A stretch of DNA of 34,992 nucleotides, from positions 1 to 34,992 of the forward strand of contig JAKDUG010000004.1 of NCBI GenBank assembly GCA_030457805.1, written 5' to 3'. Below are positions 19,446 to 28,572 of the stretch, piece after piece. The DNA comes from Psychroflexus sp. (GTDB lineage Bacteria; Bacteroidota; Bacteroidia; Flavobacteriales; Flavobacteriaceae). How positions within the stretch are numbered: position 1 is the stretch's first letter; every line of letters begins with the position of its first letter. Under the pieces are notes generated by a model. It had not been told where the DNA came from. It was given only the letters and a program-made list of their open reading frames with translations, and did no database searches. The translations under genes and the position numbers were made by a program.

Positions 19446-21293
19446 TTATTCTACTGTGACTGATTTTGCTAAATTTCGCGGTTGATCAACATTTTTTCCG
19501 AGCATGACAGCAATGTGATACGACAATAATTGTAGTGGTATTGTCGTCAACAATGGAGTGAATTCTTCAAATGTATCTGGCACCTCTAAGATATGATCTG
19601 CCATTTGCTTAACAGAGGTATCACCTTCAGTGACAACAGCTATGATTTTTCCTTTTCTCGATTTGATTTCTTGAATATTGCTGACCACTTTTTCATAGTG
19701 CCCTTTTTTCGTGGCAATAACAACAACTGGCATCATTTCATCAATCAAAGCAATCGGACCGTGTTTCATCTCTGCAGCTGGGTATCCTTCTGCATGGATG
19801 TATGAGATTTCTTTGAGCTTCAATGCGCCTTCTAAAGCAACAGGGAAGTTATGTCCACGTCCTAAGTACAAACAGTTTTTTGCTTTTTTGTAAGCTTCTG
19901 CAACTTTGATGACCGCGTCATTTGTTTGAAGTGTTCTCTCAATTTTTTCTGGAATTGAGTCCAATTCATTTAGGTAGGCATGAAATTGAGAATTTGAAAT
20001 TTCTCCTTTTTGCTTTCCTAGTTTAAGAGCGATCAAAGTTAATATAGTGATTTGTGTCGTAAATGCTTTTGTCGAGGCAACGCCAATTTCTGGTCCCGCA
20101 TGTGTGTATGCACCTGCGTGAGTTTCTCTAGAAATAGATGAACCAACGACATTACAAACACCAAAAACAAAAGCGCCTTTTTCTTTAGCAATTTTAATTG
20201 CCGCCATTGTATCCGCTGTTTCTCCACTTTGAGAAATTGCGATAACGACATCATCCTCTGTGATGATTGGGTTGCGATATCTGAATTCAGAAGCGTATTC
20301 AACTTCGACTGGGATTCTAGCAAAATCTTCAAATAAATATTCTGAGACGAGCCCAGCATGCCATGATGTTCCGCAAGCAATGACAATAATGCGTCTTGCA
20401 TTGAGGAATTTTTCAATATTATCATCAATACCAGCCATACGGATGAGTCCTTTTTCAGGAAGCATACGTCCGCGGTAGGTATCTTTAATGGCTTCGGGTT
20501 GTTCGTAAATTTCTTTCAGCATAAAATGCTCATAACCCGCTTTTTCAATCTGGTCAAGGCTTAATTGGAGTTCTTGAACATAAGGCTCAATTAATTTATC
20601 ATTTTTGATTTTTCGCACTTTAATATTTCGCCCTAATCTGACAACGGCCATTTCACCATCTTCAAGATAAATAGATTTATTTGTAAACTCGATAAAAGGA
20701 GAAGCATCAGAAGCGATGAAGTATTCATCTTCTCCTACACCTATAGCCAATGGGCTTCCTAGTCGAGCAACAACGATTTCATTGGGTTTATTTCTGTCAA
20801 AAACAGCAATTGCGTATGCGCCAATAGTTTGGTTTAAAGCCACCTGAACGGCCTTGCCAAGCTTGACGTTTTCTTTTTTCTTAACATCTTCAATCAAGTT
20901 AATTAAAACTTCTGTGTCAGTATCTGATTCAAAAGAATAGCCTCTATTGGTGAGTTCTTTTTTAAGTGATTCATAATTTTCAATGATCCCGTTATGGATG
21001 ATAACAAGATCACCTGAGTTGGAAACATGCGGATGCGAGTTGACATCGTTAGGCTCTCCGTGTGTTGCCCAGCGTGTATGTCCGATTCCGATATGTCCAG
21101 AGGTGATATTTTCTTTTTCACATTTCTTAACGAGCTCTGAAACTTTTCCTTTTGTTTTGCAAATTTTCAATTCATCATCTGCGTATAGTGCGACTCCTGC
21201 ACTATCATAGCCTCTGTATTCGAGTCTTTGTAGGCCTTTTAAAACGACATTATAGGCGTTTTTAGGTCCGATGTATCCTACGATTCCACACAT
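19446..21293 (-). CDS. glmS: glutamine--fructose-6-phosphate aminotransferase (isomerizing)
   Basis: MCGIVGYIG (Cys1), RLEYRGYDSAGVA, two SIS domains, C-terminal QPRNLAKSVTVE. Confidence 0.98.
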   Translation of the reverse strand: MCGIVGYIGPKNAYNVVLKGLQRLEYRGYDSAGVALYADDELKICKTKGKVSELVKKCEKENITSGHIGIGHTRWATHGEPNDVNSHPHVSNSGDLVIIHNGIIENYESLKKELTNRGYSFESDTDTEVLINLIEDVKKKENVKLGKAVQVALNQTIGAYAIAVFDRNKPNEIVVARLGSPLAIGVGEDEYFIASDASPFIEFTNKSIYLEDGEMAVVRLGRNIKVRKIKNDKLIEPYVQELQLSLDQIEKAGYEHFMLKEIYEQPEAIKDTYRGRMLPEKGLIRMAGIDDNIEKFLNARRIIVIACGTSWHAGLVSEYLFEDFARIPVEVEYASEFRYRNPIITEDDVVIAISQSGETADTMAAIKIAKEKGAFVFGVCNVVGSSISRETHAGAYTHAGPEIGVASTKAFTTQITILTLIALKLGKQKGEISNSQFHAYLNELDSIPEKIERTLQTNDAVIKVAEAYKKAKNCLYLGRGHNFPVALEGALKLKEISYIHAEGYPAAEMKHGPIALIDEMMPVVVIATKKGHYEKVVSNIQEIKSRKGKIIAVVTEGDTSVKQMADHILEVPDTFEEFTPLLTTIPLQLLSYHIAVMLGKNVDQPRNLAKSVTVE

Positions 21294-21312
21294 AATTATT
21301 GGTTAGATTAGG

Positions 21313-22878
21313 TTAATTTTCTGTTTCTGTATAGATGATTCTTAGTTTCATTCTTTTCTGCTCATCTGGTGAGTTACTTCCGTGAAGGACAGTTCCTCTT
21401 GGTGTGATGACAGAGCTTTCGATGACTTTACTGATTTCTGATGGATCGTCATTCTTTACTTTTTTGGTCTTTGTTAAGTTGACGTTTTCTGAAAGTAAAA
21501 GCCCTAATTTTACGTTTGTTGAATCATTATTGATCACATTGTGAATGTGGTTGGTGATACGCAATCTGTAAAATTTATTGCCATTATCATCTTCATCTAA
21601 AGGAGGAAGGTGAATGAAAGCCGAGTTTGTCGGATTGTTTTCATTGACTGATGGGTCATTTAGGTAGTCTGGTAAAATCCTGTTATCGTCAGCATTGTAG
21701 ATAAAAAGACGCTTGACGATATTTTGATCAGTGGAAGCAATATCATCATTGACATAAAGAATCAAATTCGCTTCGTTAATGATCCAATTTTTTTCACGTA
21801 ATTCTTCAAGTTGATCAGAAACACCATCGTTATTTGAATCTGGTCCTGAGAAGAGATTGATGATTCCTGCCGAACCTTCTCCGCCTTTCAAGTAGAGGTT
21901 TTCTTCGCCATTTGTCTTGTCTTGATTAGATAAGTCGACGCCGAAATCATTGTCATATAAGTTAACTTTGATGCCTTGGAAGTTCAGCTTGAAACTTTCG
22001 TGTTTTTCATTGCTTTCATCGCCGTCGTCAGTGCTGTTATTTTCACGCTCTGTTGTGTAATGGATCTTTATTTCAGTCGCATCAGTGGCAAAGTTTAAAT
22101 AAAACATGATTGGGTCAGGGCCCACTTGTTCCATTTGGAAATATAAACCTCTGAGGTGGTTGATAAAATTATTGTTATTCACAAGAACATTGTTGCCTGC
22201 TTGGTCAATAATCTTATCTTGAAAATAAGCCTTTGGTAGTTTAATACGAATACGCGGCGACATTCTGATGGTGTCAACCTCAGATTTGCTACTATCAATC
22301 AGTGTAATTGGTGAAATGACTTCATCATAAGTGATAACGTCAGATTCAAAAAGAGGTGTTGACTCAAAGAAATTTTCAAACTCACCTATTTGATCTGAAT
22401 AGTAAGCTTGATTTTGATCGAACTCACCATCATCACCCGGGTCTAAATTCCTGAGGTAATAGTTTGATTCATAGATCTTCATTTTAAAATCTCCTTCACC
22501 ATAAATGGAATCGAGTTCATAAGTGTCTTCCTCGATTTTACGACCAAATAAAGGAAAAGATAGCACCACACTATCGACCTCTGGATTGGTTCCGAAATCA
22601 GGATTTGTACTTCCTAAGCTCAATTGTGTCAGTAGACTGGTCGTGCTTTTACCATAAATAGGATCGTCATAATTTCCTAATAGGTAATTTGACAATCCGT
22701 TCGTTTGAACAGCTCCTATTTTCTCGCTATATGAAGTGACTTCGTCAATTTCATAAGCGGGTTGTAGATCAATGCTGTCGATGTAATCACTTCCAGTTTC
22801 AAAGGTGTTGTCTTGGCAGGCTGTCATTGCAATGATAAAACCGAATAAGCCAAGCGTGTTTTTTAATAATCTATTCAT
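21313..22878 (-). CDS. DUF4270 family putative lipoprotein
   Basis: Lipoprotein signal MNRLLKNTLGLFGFIIAMTAC and DUF4270-like body. ORF track starts at 22908, but the ATG at 22878 gives a clean signal peptide and avoids the overlap with the upstream gene. Confidence 0.85.
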   Translation of the reverse strand: MNRLLKNTLGLFGFIIAMTACQDNTFETGSDYIDSIDLQPAYEIDEVTSYSEKIGAVQTNGLSNYLLGNYDDPIYGKSTTSLLTQLSLGSTNPDFGTNPEVDSVVLSFPLFGRKIEEDTYELDSIYGEGDFKMKIYESNYYLRNLDPGDDGEFDQNQAYYSDQIGEFENFFESTPLFESDVITYDEVISPITLIDSSKSEVDTIRMSPRIRIKLPKAYFQDKIIDQAGNNVLVNNNNFINHLRGLYFQMEQVGPDPIMFYLNFATDATEIKIHYTTERENNSTDDGDESNEKHESFKLNFQGIKVNLYDNDFGVDLSNQDKTNGEENLYLKGGEGSAGIINLFSGPDSNNDGVSDQLEELREKNWIINEANLILYVNDDIASTDQNIVKRLFIYNADDNRILPDYLNDPSVNENNPTNSAFIHLPPLDEDDNGNKFYRLRITNHIHNVINNDSTNVKLGLLLSENVNLTKTKKVKNDDPSEISKVIESSVITPRGTVLHGSNSPDEQKRMKLRIIYTETEN

Positions 22879-22879
22879 T

Positions 22880-23713
22880 CTAGTCCTCTTGTTCTTCTTC
22901 TTCTTCATTTAAAATATCTTTCAAGTAGAAAGTTTGGTAGGCTTGTGCAAAAGCTTCACGTGACTTGTATTCTAAAGTTGGCACATCTTTGTCAGCGACA
23001 TAAGAAACCAATTCTTCTGGGACATCCTCACTGCCGTAAATGATTCCGTCAGAGTTGTCAATTGCCACTTTCATGATATTGACATAATTTGGCGTCTTGA
23101 GGTGCATCACGGTGTCGTCTTCTAAACCATCGAACAAAACCTTCTTCATCATGTCAGGCTCTAACGCACCATCAAAACTTTGATTGTACACAGATGTCAC
23201 AATTTTTGATTCTTTGAACAACGGTTCGTTCCCGTAGTAATTACGTAAATACATTGGGAGAAGGGAAGCTAACCACCCGTTGACATGTATAATATCAGGT
23301 GCCCAGTTTAGTTTTTTGACTGTTTCAATAACGCCTTTTGCAAAGAAAATAGCGCGTTCGTCATTGTCTTCAAAAAGTTCACCATCTTCGTCAGTTAGTG
23401 TTGCTTTGCGTTTGAAATAATCTTCGTTATCAATAAAATAAACTTGCATTCTTTCCTTTGGAATTGATGCAACTTTAATGATCAAAGGCATATCAAGGTC
23501 GTTGACAACAAGATTCATACCTGATAAGCGGATCACTTCATGAAGTTGATGTCTTCTTTCGTTGATGTTTCCAAATCGTGGCATAAATATTCTTGTTTGA
23601 CCACCTGCAGCATTGACCATTTTTGGAGCTTCAAATGATAAAGAAGAAATGTTGTTTTCTGGTAAATACGGAACAACCTCAGACGATACGTATAATATGC
23701 GTTTATCTTTCAT
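22880..23713 (-). CDS. Short glycogen/starch synthase-like (GT5 N-terminal domain) protein
   Basis: RILYVSSEVVPYLPENN resembles the GT5 start; WAPDIIHVNGWLASLLPMYLR resembles the GT5 PDxxHxHDW region. Only 277 aa; diverged motifs. Confidence 0.85.
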   Translation of the reverse strand: MKDKRILYVSSEVVPYLPENNISSLSFEAPKMVNAAGGQTRIFMPRFGNINERRHQLHEVIRLSGMNLVVNDLDMPLIIKVASIPKERMQVYFIDNEDYFKRKATLTDEDGELFEDNDERAIFFAKGVIETVKKLNWAPDIIHVNGWLASLLPMYLRNYYGNEPLFKESKIVTSVYNQSFDGALEPDMMKKVLFDGLEDDTVMHLKTPNYVNIMKVAIDNSDGIIYGSEDVPEELVSYVADKDVPTLEYKSREAFAQAYQTFYLKDILNEEEEEQED

Positions 23714-23742
23714 GTGGAAAAGGATGATTATTTATAAAGCTG

Positions 23743-23750
23743 CAAATTTA
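23743..23750 (-). promoter_or_regulatory. Candidate -7 element TAAATTTG upstream of the GT5-like gene
   Basis: Plus strand CAAATTTA, about 30 nt upstream of the ATG at 23713. Confidence 0.35.
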
Positions 23751-23781
23751 CGAAATTTTATGCGGATTGAAGTGAAAATAT

Positions 23782-23789
23782 TAGCTTTG
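23782..23789 (+). promoter_or_regulatory. Candidate -7 element TAGCTTTG upstream of panC
   Basis: Matches TAnnTTTG; 23 nt between the element and the panC GTG start. Confidence 0.4.
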
Positions 23790-23812
23790 CAAATTAATTA
23801 TAGAAAACGAGA

Positions 23813-24658
23813 GTGGATATAACAGACTCACAAAAACTTCAAAAAGAAGTTGTTAAGCTCAAGGAGCAGAAAAAAATCATCGGTTTAGTGCCAACTATGG
23901 GCGCTTTGCATCACGGACACTTAACTTTAGTTGATTTTGCTTTTCAATATTGCGACTATGTGATTGTCAGTATTTTTGTAAATCCGACACAGTTTAATAA
24001 CGCGGGAGATCTTAAAAATTACCCAAAAAACCACCAAAGCGACTACGATTTGCTGATGAGCAACAATCCGAACACGATTGTTTTCAGCCCAAGTGTCGAG
24101 GGCATTTACGGCAATCAAGTCCAAGCTGAAGAATTCGATTTTGGAAGTATTGTTCAATATATGGAGGGACAATTTCGCTCCGGACATTTCAATGGTGTGG
24201 GCACAATTTTGAAGCACCTTTTTGATATTGTTAAGCCGCATAAAGCTTTTTTTGGTGAAAAAGATTATCAACAATTGGCTTTGGTTAAGAAGTTAGTTCA
24301 AATCACAGGTCAGGATGTTGAAGTGATTGGTTGTCCAACATCAAGGACAGCAAGTGGTTTGGCAGAAAGCTCTCGTAATTTTAGATTGACAGAAAAGCAA
24401 TTAGATGAGGCTGCCCTGATTCATTTAAGTTTGCAAAAAGCGAAAGCTGCTTTTCATGCTGAGAAAGATATTCAGGAAATTAAAACAATTGTTAAATCAC
24501 TTTTTGATGCGAGTCAAGGTCTTGATTTAGAGTATTTTGAAATTGCTGCTGCAGATGATTTGGTTCCAGTCACACAAATAAAGAGTGACAATTCCTACCG
24601 TGGTTTTATGGCTGCTTTTTCTGGAGATGTTAGACTAATTGATAATATTGCTTTTTAA
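23813..24658 (+). CDS. panC: pantothenate synthetase (GTG start)
   Basis: [54 protein letters not shown]. Confidence 0.96.
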   Translation: MDITDSQKLQKEVVKLKEQKKIIGLVPTMGALHHGHLTLVDFAFQYCDYVIVSIFVNPTQFNNAGDLKNYPKNHQSDYDLLMSNNPNTIVFSPSVEGIYGNQVQAEEFDFGSIVQYMEGQFRSGHFNGVGTILKHLFDIVKPHKAFFGEKDYQQLALVKKLVQITGQDVEVIGCPTSRTASGLAESSRNFRLTEKQLDEAALIHLSLQKAKAAFHAEKDIQEIKTIVKSLFDASQGLDLEYFEIAAADDLVPVTQIKSDNSYRGFMAAFSGDVRLIDNIAF

Positions 24659-24666
24659 ATAAACCT

Positions 24667-25017
24667 ATGCAAATACAAGTTGTCAAATCAAAAATTCACC
24701 GCGTCAAGGTGACAGGTGCAGATTTAAATTATATCGGAAGCATCACTATTGATGAAGATCTGATGGAGGCTGCGCAAATTATTGAAGGCGAAAAAGTTCA
24801 GATTGTCAATAATAACAATGGTGAGCGTCTTGAAACTTATGTGATTCCTGGTCCGCGTCAGAGTGGAGAAATCACACTCAATGGAGCTGCTGCTAGACGT
24901 GTGGCTCCTGGGGATATTGTGATTATTATGTCTTATGGTTTTATGACAATTGATGAGGCAAAGAGCTTTAAACCTAGCCTTGTTTTTCCTAATGATCAGA
25001 ACCTTTTGGACTCATGA
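24667..25017 (+). CDS. panD: aspartate 1-decarboxylase
   Basis: [23 protein letters not shown] containing the GS self-cleavage site, [19 protein letters not shown]. Confidence 0.97.
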   Translation: MQIQVVKSKIHRVKVTGADLNYIGSITIDEDLMEAAQIIEGEKVQIVNNNNGERLETYVIPGPRQSGEITLNGAAARRVAPGDIVIIMSYGFMTIDEAKSFKPSLVFPNDQNLLDS

Positions 25018-25982
25018 ATCAACGGAAAAAAAAACTCCTAAAGATTGCTATCCCTTTAGTCATAGGTGTTTTTTTTGTGGTGATATCACTGTTGAGATTT
25101 GAGGCTGAAGAGCGACAATTAATTTGGGAAAATGTAAAAAAGGCGGACCTTTTCTGGGTTTCAGTTTCTGTTTTACTAGGAGTTTTATCACATTTATCTC
25201 GGGCGTATCGCTGGCATTATCTGTTAGAGCCTCTAAATGTCAAACCTAAATTTTCAAATTCATTTATGTCGTTGATGTTTGCCTATCTCGCTAATCTTGG
25301 TATTCCTCGATCTGGTGAAGTTTTGAGAGCCGTCAGTATTTCAACATACGAAAAGGTTAATTTTCAAGAGAGTTTTGGGACAATTGTGACCGAGCGTGTC
25401 ATTGATTTCATCATGCTTTTAAGTATCGTTGGTCTGACAGTCGTGTTGCAAACAGATATTATTCTTAGTTTTTTTAAAGCACAGTCCATTAATCCGCTCA
25501 TAACATTTGCTTTGATGCTTTTGCTTATCGGCATTTTTATTTTGGGCTTAAAAATTCTACAAAGATCACAACACAGGTTGATTATCAAGGTAAAAGTGTT
25601 CTTAGAAGGCGTTTTAAAGGGAATGAAAACAATTCTAAAAATGAAAAACAGAATTGCTTTTATCGGCCATACCCTTTTGATTTGGTTCCTCTACGTCGCC
25701 ATGTTTGTGGTTGTGAAATACAGTGTCCCCGAAACTGCAGATCTCGGCTTAAACGTGATGTTGGTTGCTTTTGTGTTTGGTTCATTTTCAATGTCTATCA
25801 CAAATGGCGGTATTGGTATTTATCCGCTCACAGTCGGGGCAAGTATTGCTCTTTTTGGCGGAAGTGCTGTCGCTGGCGAATCATTCGGATGGATCGTTTG
25901 GGCTGCGCAAACACTTTTGGTTGTAGTGATTGGTGGCGCTTCTGCTTTTCTGCTGCCGCTTGTCAATAAAAATAAAATTTAA
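25014..25982 (+). CDS. Lysylphosphatidylglycerol synthase TM-region (YbhN/UPF0104-like) protein
   Basis: About 8 TM segments, [16 protein letters not shown] and [14 protein letters not shown] motifs; 4-nt ATGA overlap with panD. Confidence 0.87.
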   Translation: MNQRKKKLLKIAIPLVIGVFFVVISLLRFEAEERQLIWENVKKADLFWVSVSVLLGVLSHLSRAYRWHYLLEPLNVKPKFSNSFMSLMFAYLANLGIPRSGEVLRAVSISTYEKVNFQESFGTIVTERVIDFIMLLSIVGLTVVLQTDIILSFFKAQSINPLITFALMLLLIGIFILGLKILQRSQHRLIIKVKVFLEGVLKGMKTILKMKNRIAFIGHTLLIWFLYVAMFVVVKYSVPETADLGLNVMLVAFVFGSFSMSITNGGIGIYPLTVGASIALFGGSAVAGESFGWIVWAAQTLLVVVIGGASAFLLPLVNKNKI

Positions 25983-26008
25983 TACCTTTACTAATAAATT
26001 ATATTTTT

Positions 26009-27151
26009 ATGAAACAACACACTACTATTGTTTTTATGTTATGTTTTGTCTTAGGGTTTTCTCAAAAAGAATACGTCCAAGTTGATTCTAAGATATTAGA
26101 AGAAACACGCCAAATCAAGGTGCAGCTTCCGCGAAATTACGAAAAAAATAAAGAGAAAAAATATCCAGTCGTGGTCACTTTTGACGGCGATTATATGTTT
26201 GAGCCTGTAGCTGGAATATCTGATTTTTACTCTTATTGGGAGTATATTCCTGAAGTCATTGTCATTGGGATCAATCAAGCTGGCTTCCGTGAAGAAGATG
26301 GACAAAAGGATGACGGTGCTGGTTATCCTGAAGGAAAAGGAGTTAAGTTTTATGATTTTGTCAGCTTAGAAGTGATGAAATTTGTCGATGAAAACTATAG
26401 AGCCTCACCATTTGCCGTGATAGTCGGACAGGATTATATGTCAGATTTTGCGAGTTATTTTGTAATGAAGTCCAATCCTGTATTTAGAGGGTATATTAAT
26501 CTCAGTCCAGATTATACGCCCAATAATATTAACCGCTTGCAAGATGCTTTTGGTAAATCTAAACACAAAATATGGTATTATTTAGCAACGGCAGAAAATG
26601 ATGTTGACGCTTTGAGAACCAAGATTAGAGGAGCAAATGCAAAGTTCTCAATTGTTGAAAACGAAAACTTTTATTATTACTATGATGACATTAAAAAAGC
26701 AGACCACTTTAGTATGATTGGTCCTGCTTTACCTGAAGCTTTTCAAAATATTTTCTCGCTTTATAAACCCATTTCGCAACAAGAATATGACAGGCAAGTT
26801 TTAAAAGCAGATCACTATGTAGAATATCTTATTCAAAAGTATGAAACCATTTATGAACTTTATGCTTTAGACATTAAATACCGTGTGAGTGACTTTATGT
26901 ATATTCAACAAGCCATAGAAAAAAACAAGAAGTTTGACCAGTATAAAGACTTGGCTAAACTCGCTCAAAATGAACTTCCTAAGACTTTATTAGGCGACTA
27001 TTTTAGAGCTAGATATTTTGAAGAAGAAGGCAAACCGAAAAAAGCCATGCGCAGTTATCAAGATGCCTATGGCCTTGAGGAAGCTGGCGGGGTGACGAAT
27101 GATTATGTGCTTGATAAGGCTGAGACCATTAAAGAGACTTTCGGCTACTAA
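26009..27151 (+). CDS. Secreted esterase-fold (alpha/beta hydrolase, esterase D-like) protein, possibly catalytically inactive
   Basis: Signal peptide MKQHTTIVFMLCFVLGFSQ; RQIKVQLPRNYEKNKEKKYPVVVTFDGDYMF resembles PF00756 esterases; about 100-residue helical C-terminal extension. Confidence 0.78.
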   Translation: MKQHTTIVFMLCFVLGFSQKEYVQVDSKILEETRQIKVQLPRNYEKNKEKKYPVVVTFDGDYMFEPVAGISDFYSYWEYIPEVIVIGINQAGFREEDGQKDDGAGYPEGKGVKFYDFVSLEVMKFVDENYRASPFAVIVGQDYMSDFASYFVMKSNPVFRGYINLSPDYTPNNINRLQDAFGKSKHKIWYYLATAENDVDALRTKIRGANAKFSIVENENFYYYYDDIKKADHFSMIGPALPEAFQNIFSLYKPISQQEYDRQVLKADHYVEYLIQKYETIYELYALDIKYRVSDFMYIQQAIEKNKKFDQYKDLAKLAQNELPKTLLGDYFRARYFEEEGKPKKAMRSYQDAYGLEEAGGVTNDYVLDKAETIKETFGY

Positions 27152-27159
27152 AAATAATT

Positions 27160-28524
27160 ATGGCAAAAACAAAAACCGTTTATTACTGTCAAAGCTGTGG
27201 CGCGCAATACGCCAAGTGGCAAGGGCAGTGCAATGCTTGTAAAGCGTGGAATACTTTAGCAGAAGAGATTGTTGAGAAATCAACAAAACCGAGTTGGGAT
27301 AGCCATGCACAAGAATCTCCAGCCAAAAAGAAACAACGACCAACTCTTATTGCTGATATTGAGGTGTCTGCCGTTCAGCGGCTCGAGACCAAAAATGGAG
27401 AATTCAATCGGGTTCTTGGTGGTGGCCTAGTGCCTGGCTCTGTCACCCTTCTTGGCGGGGAACCTGGGATTGGGAAAAGTACCTTGTTGTTGCAGCTGTC
27501 ACTTCAGTTTAAACAGAAAGTGCTGTATGTGTCTGGAGAAGAGAGTCAGCAGCAAATAAAGTTGAGAGCAGAGCGCATTTCTGATACTGAGAATAATTGT
27601 TACATCCTTTCAGAGACCAAAACCCAACACATTTTTAAACAAATAGGAGAGGTGCAACCTGATGTTTTGATTATTGATTCTATTCAGACTTTACATACGG
27701 ATTATATCGAAAGTTCGCCGGGTAGCGTTTCTCAAGTGCGCGAATGTGCAGCAGAACTGATCAAGTTTGCAAAGGAAACCAATACGCCAGTGCTCTTAAT
27801 TGGCCATATCAATAAAGAAGGAAGTATTGCTGGTCCCAAAGTTTTAGAACATATGGTCGATACTGTTTTGCAGTTTGAAGGTGACCGGAATTATGTCTAT
27901 CGCATCTTGCGTGCGCACAAAAACCGTTATGGCTCTACGCATGAATTAGGGATCTTTGAAATGCAAGCTTACGGATTAAAAGAAGTCAAAAACCCATCTG
28001 ACTTATTAATATCTAAAATAGATAATGGACTTAGCGGAACGGCCATTGCCGCAACTTTAGAAGGTATCCGTCCATTGATGATTGAGATTCAGGCATTGGT
28101 CAGTACAGCAGTTTATGGAACGCCACAACGTTCCACCACAGGTTATCACGTGAAAAGATTAAATATGCTTTTGGCAGTTTTAGAAAAGCGTGCAGGCTTT
28201 AAACTCGGTGCTAAAGATGTCTTTTTAAATATTACTGGAGGTATTCAAGTCGATGATCCTGCTATTGATCTCGCTGTTGTGGCAGCTATTTTATCTTCCA
28301 ATGAAGATGAAGCCATCCCAAATGATATTTGTTTTGCTGCTGAAGTTGGATTGGCTGGTGAAATTAGGCCAGTGACCCGGATTGAGCAGCGCGTGATTGA
28401 AGCCGAAAAGTTAGGCTTTGGCAGAATAATTGTTTCCAAACAAGCTAAACTTCCCAAAACGAATTATACAATAGAGGTCTTTAAAGTTGCAAAGATTCAG
28501 GATTTAGTTAAAATCTTATTTTAA
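27160..28524 (+). CDS. radA: DNA repair protein RadA (Sms)
   Basis: Zinc finger YYCQSCGAQYAKWQGQCNACKAW, P-loop GGEPGIGKSTLLLQ, KNRYGSTHELGIFEM (KNRFG motif). Confidence 0.97.
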   Translation: MAKTKTVYYCQSCGAQYAKWQGQCNACKAWNTLAEEIVEKSTKPSWDSHAQESPAKKKQRPTLIADIEVSAVQRLETKNGEFNRVLGGGLVPGSVTLLGGEPGIGKSTLLLQLSLQFKQKVLYVSGEESQQQIKLRAERISDTENNCYILSETKTQHIFKQIGEVQPDVLIIDSIQTLHTDYIESSPGSVSQVRECAAELIKFAKETNTPVLLIGHINKEGSIAGPKVLEHMVDTVLQFEGDRNYVYRILRAHKNRYGSTHELGIFEMQAYGLKEVKNPSDLLISKIDNGLSGTAIAATLEGIRPLMIEIQALVSTAVYGTPQRSTTGYHVKRLNMLLAVLEKRAGFKLGAKDVFLNITGGIQVDDPAIDLAVVAAILSSNEDEAIPNDICFAAEVGLAGEIRPVTRIEQRVIEAEKLGFGRIIVSKQAKLPKTNYTIEVFKVAKIQDLVKILF

Positions 28525-28572
28525 AGTTTTTTTTATCTTATTTTTGAATTCTTTCAATTTGAAATAAAAGGA

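Noticed and set aside
20039-20428. 129-aa minus-strand ORF inside glmS
   Set aside because: Alternate frame of the well-supported glmS CDS; low-complexity composition, no domain.
22892-22906. (TTC)5 trinucleotide tract as a possible phase-variation repeat
   Set aside because: Triplet unit cannot shift the reading frame; it simply encodes the Glu-run of the GT5-like C-terminus.
23927-24274. 115-aa ORF antisense to panC
   Set aside because: Antisense shadow; panC motifs confirm the plus-strand reading.
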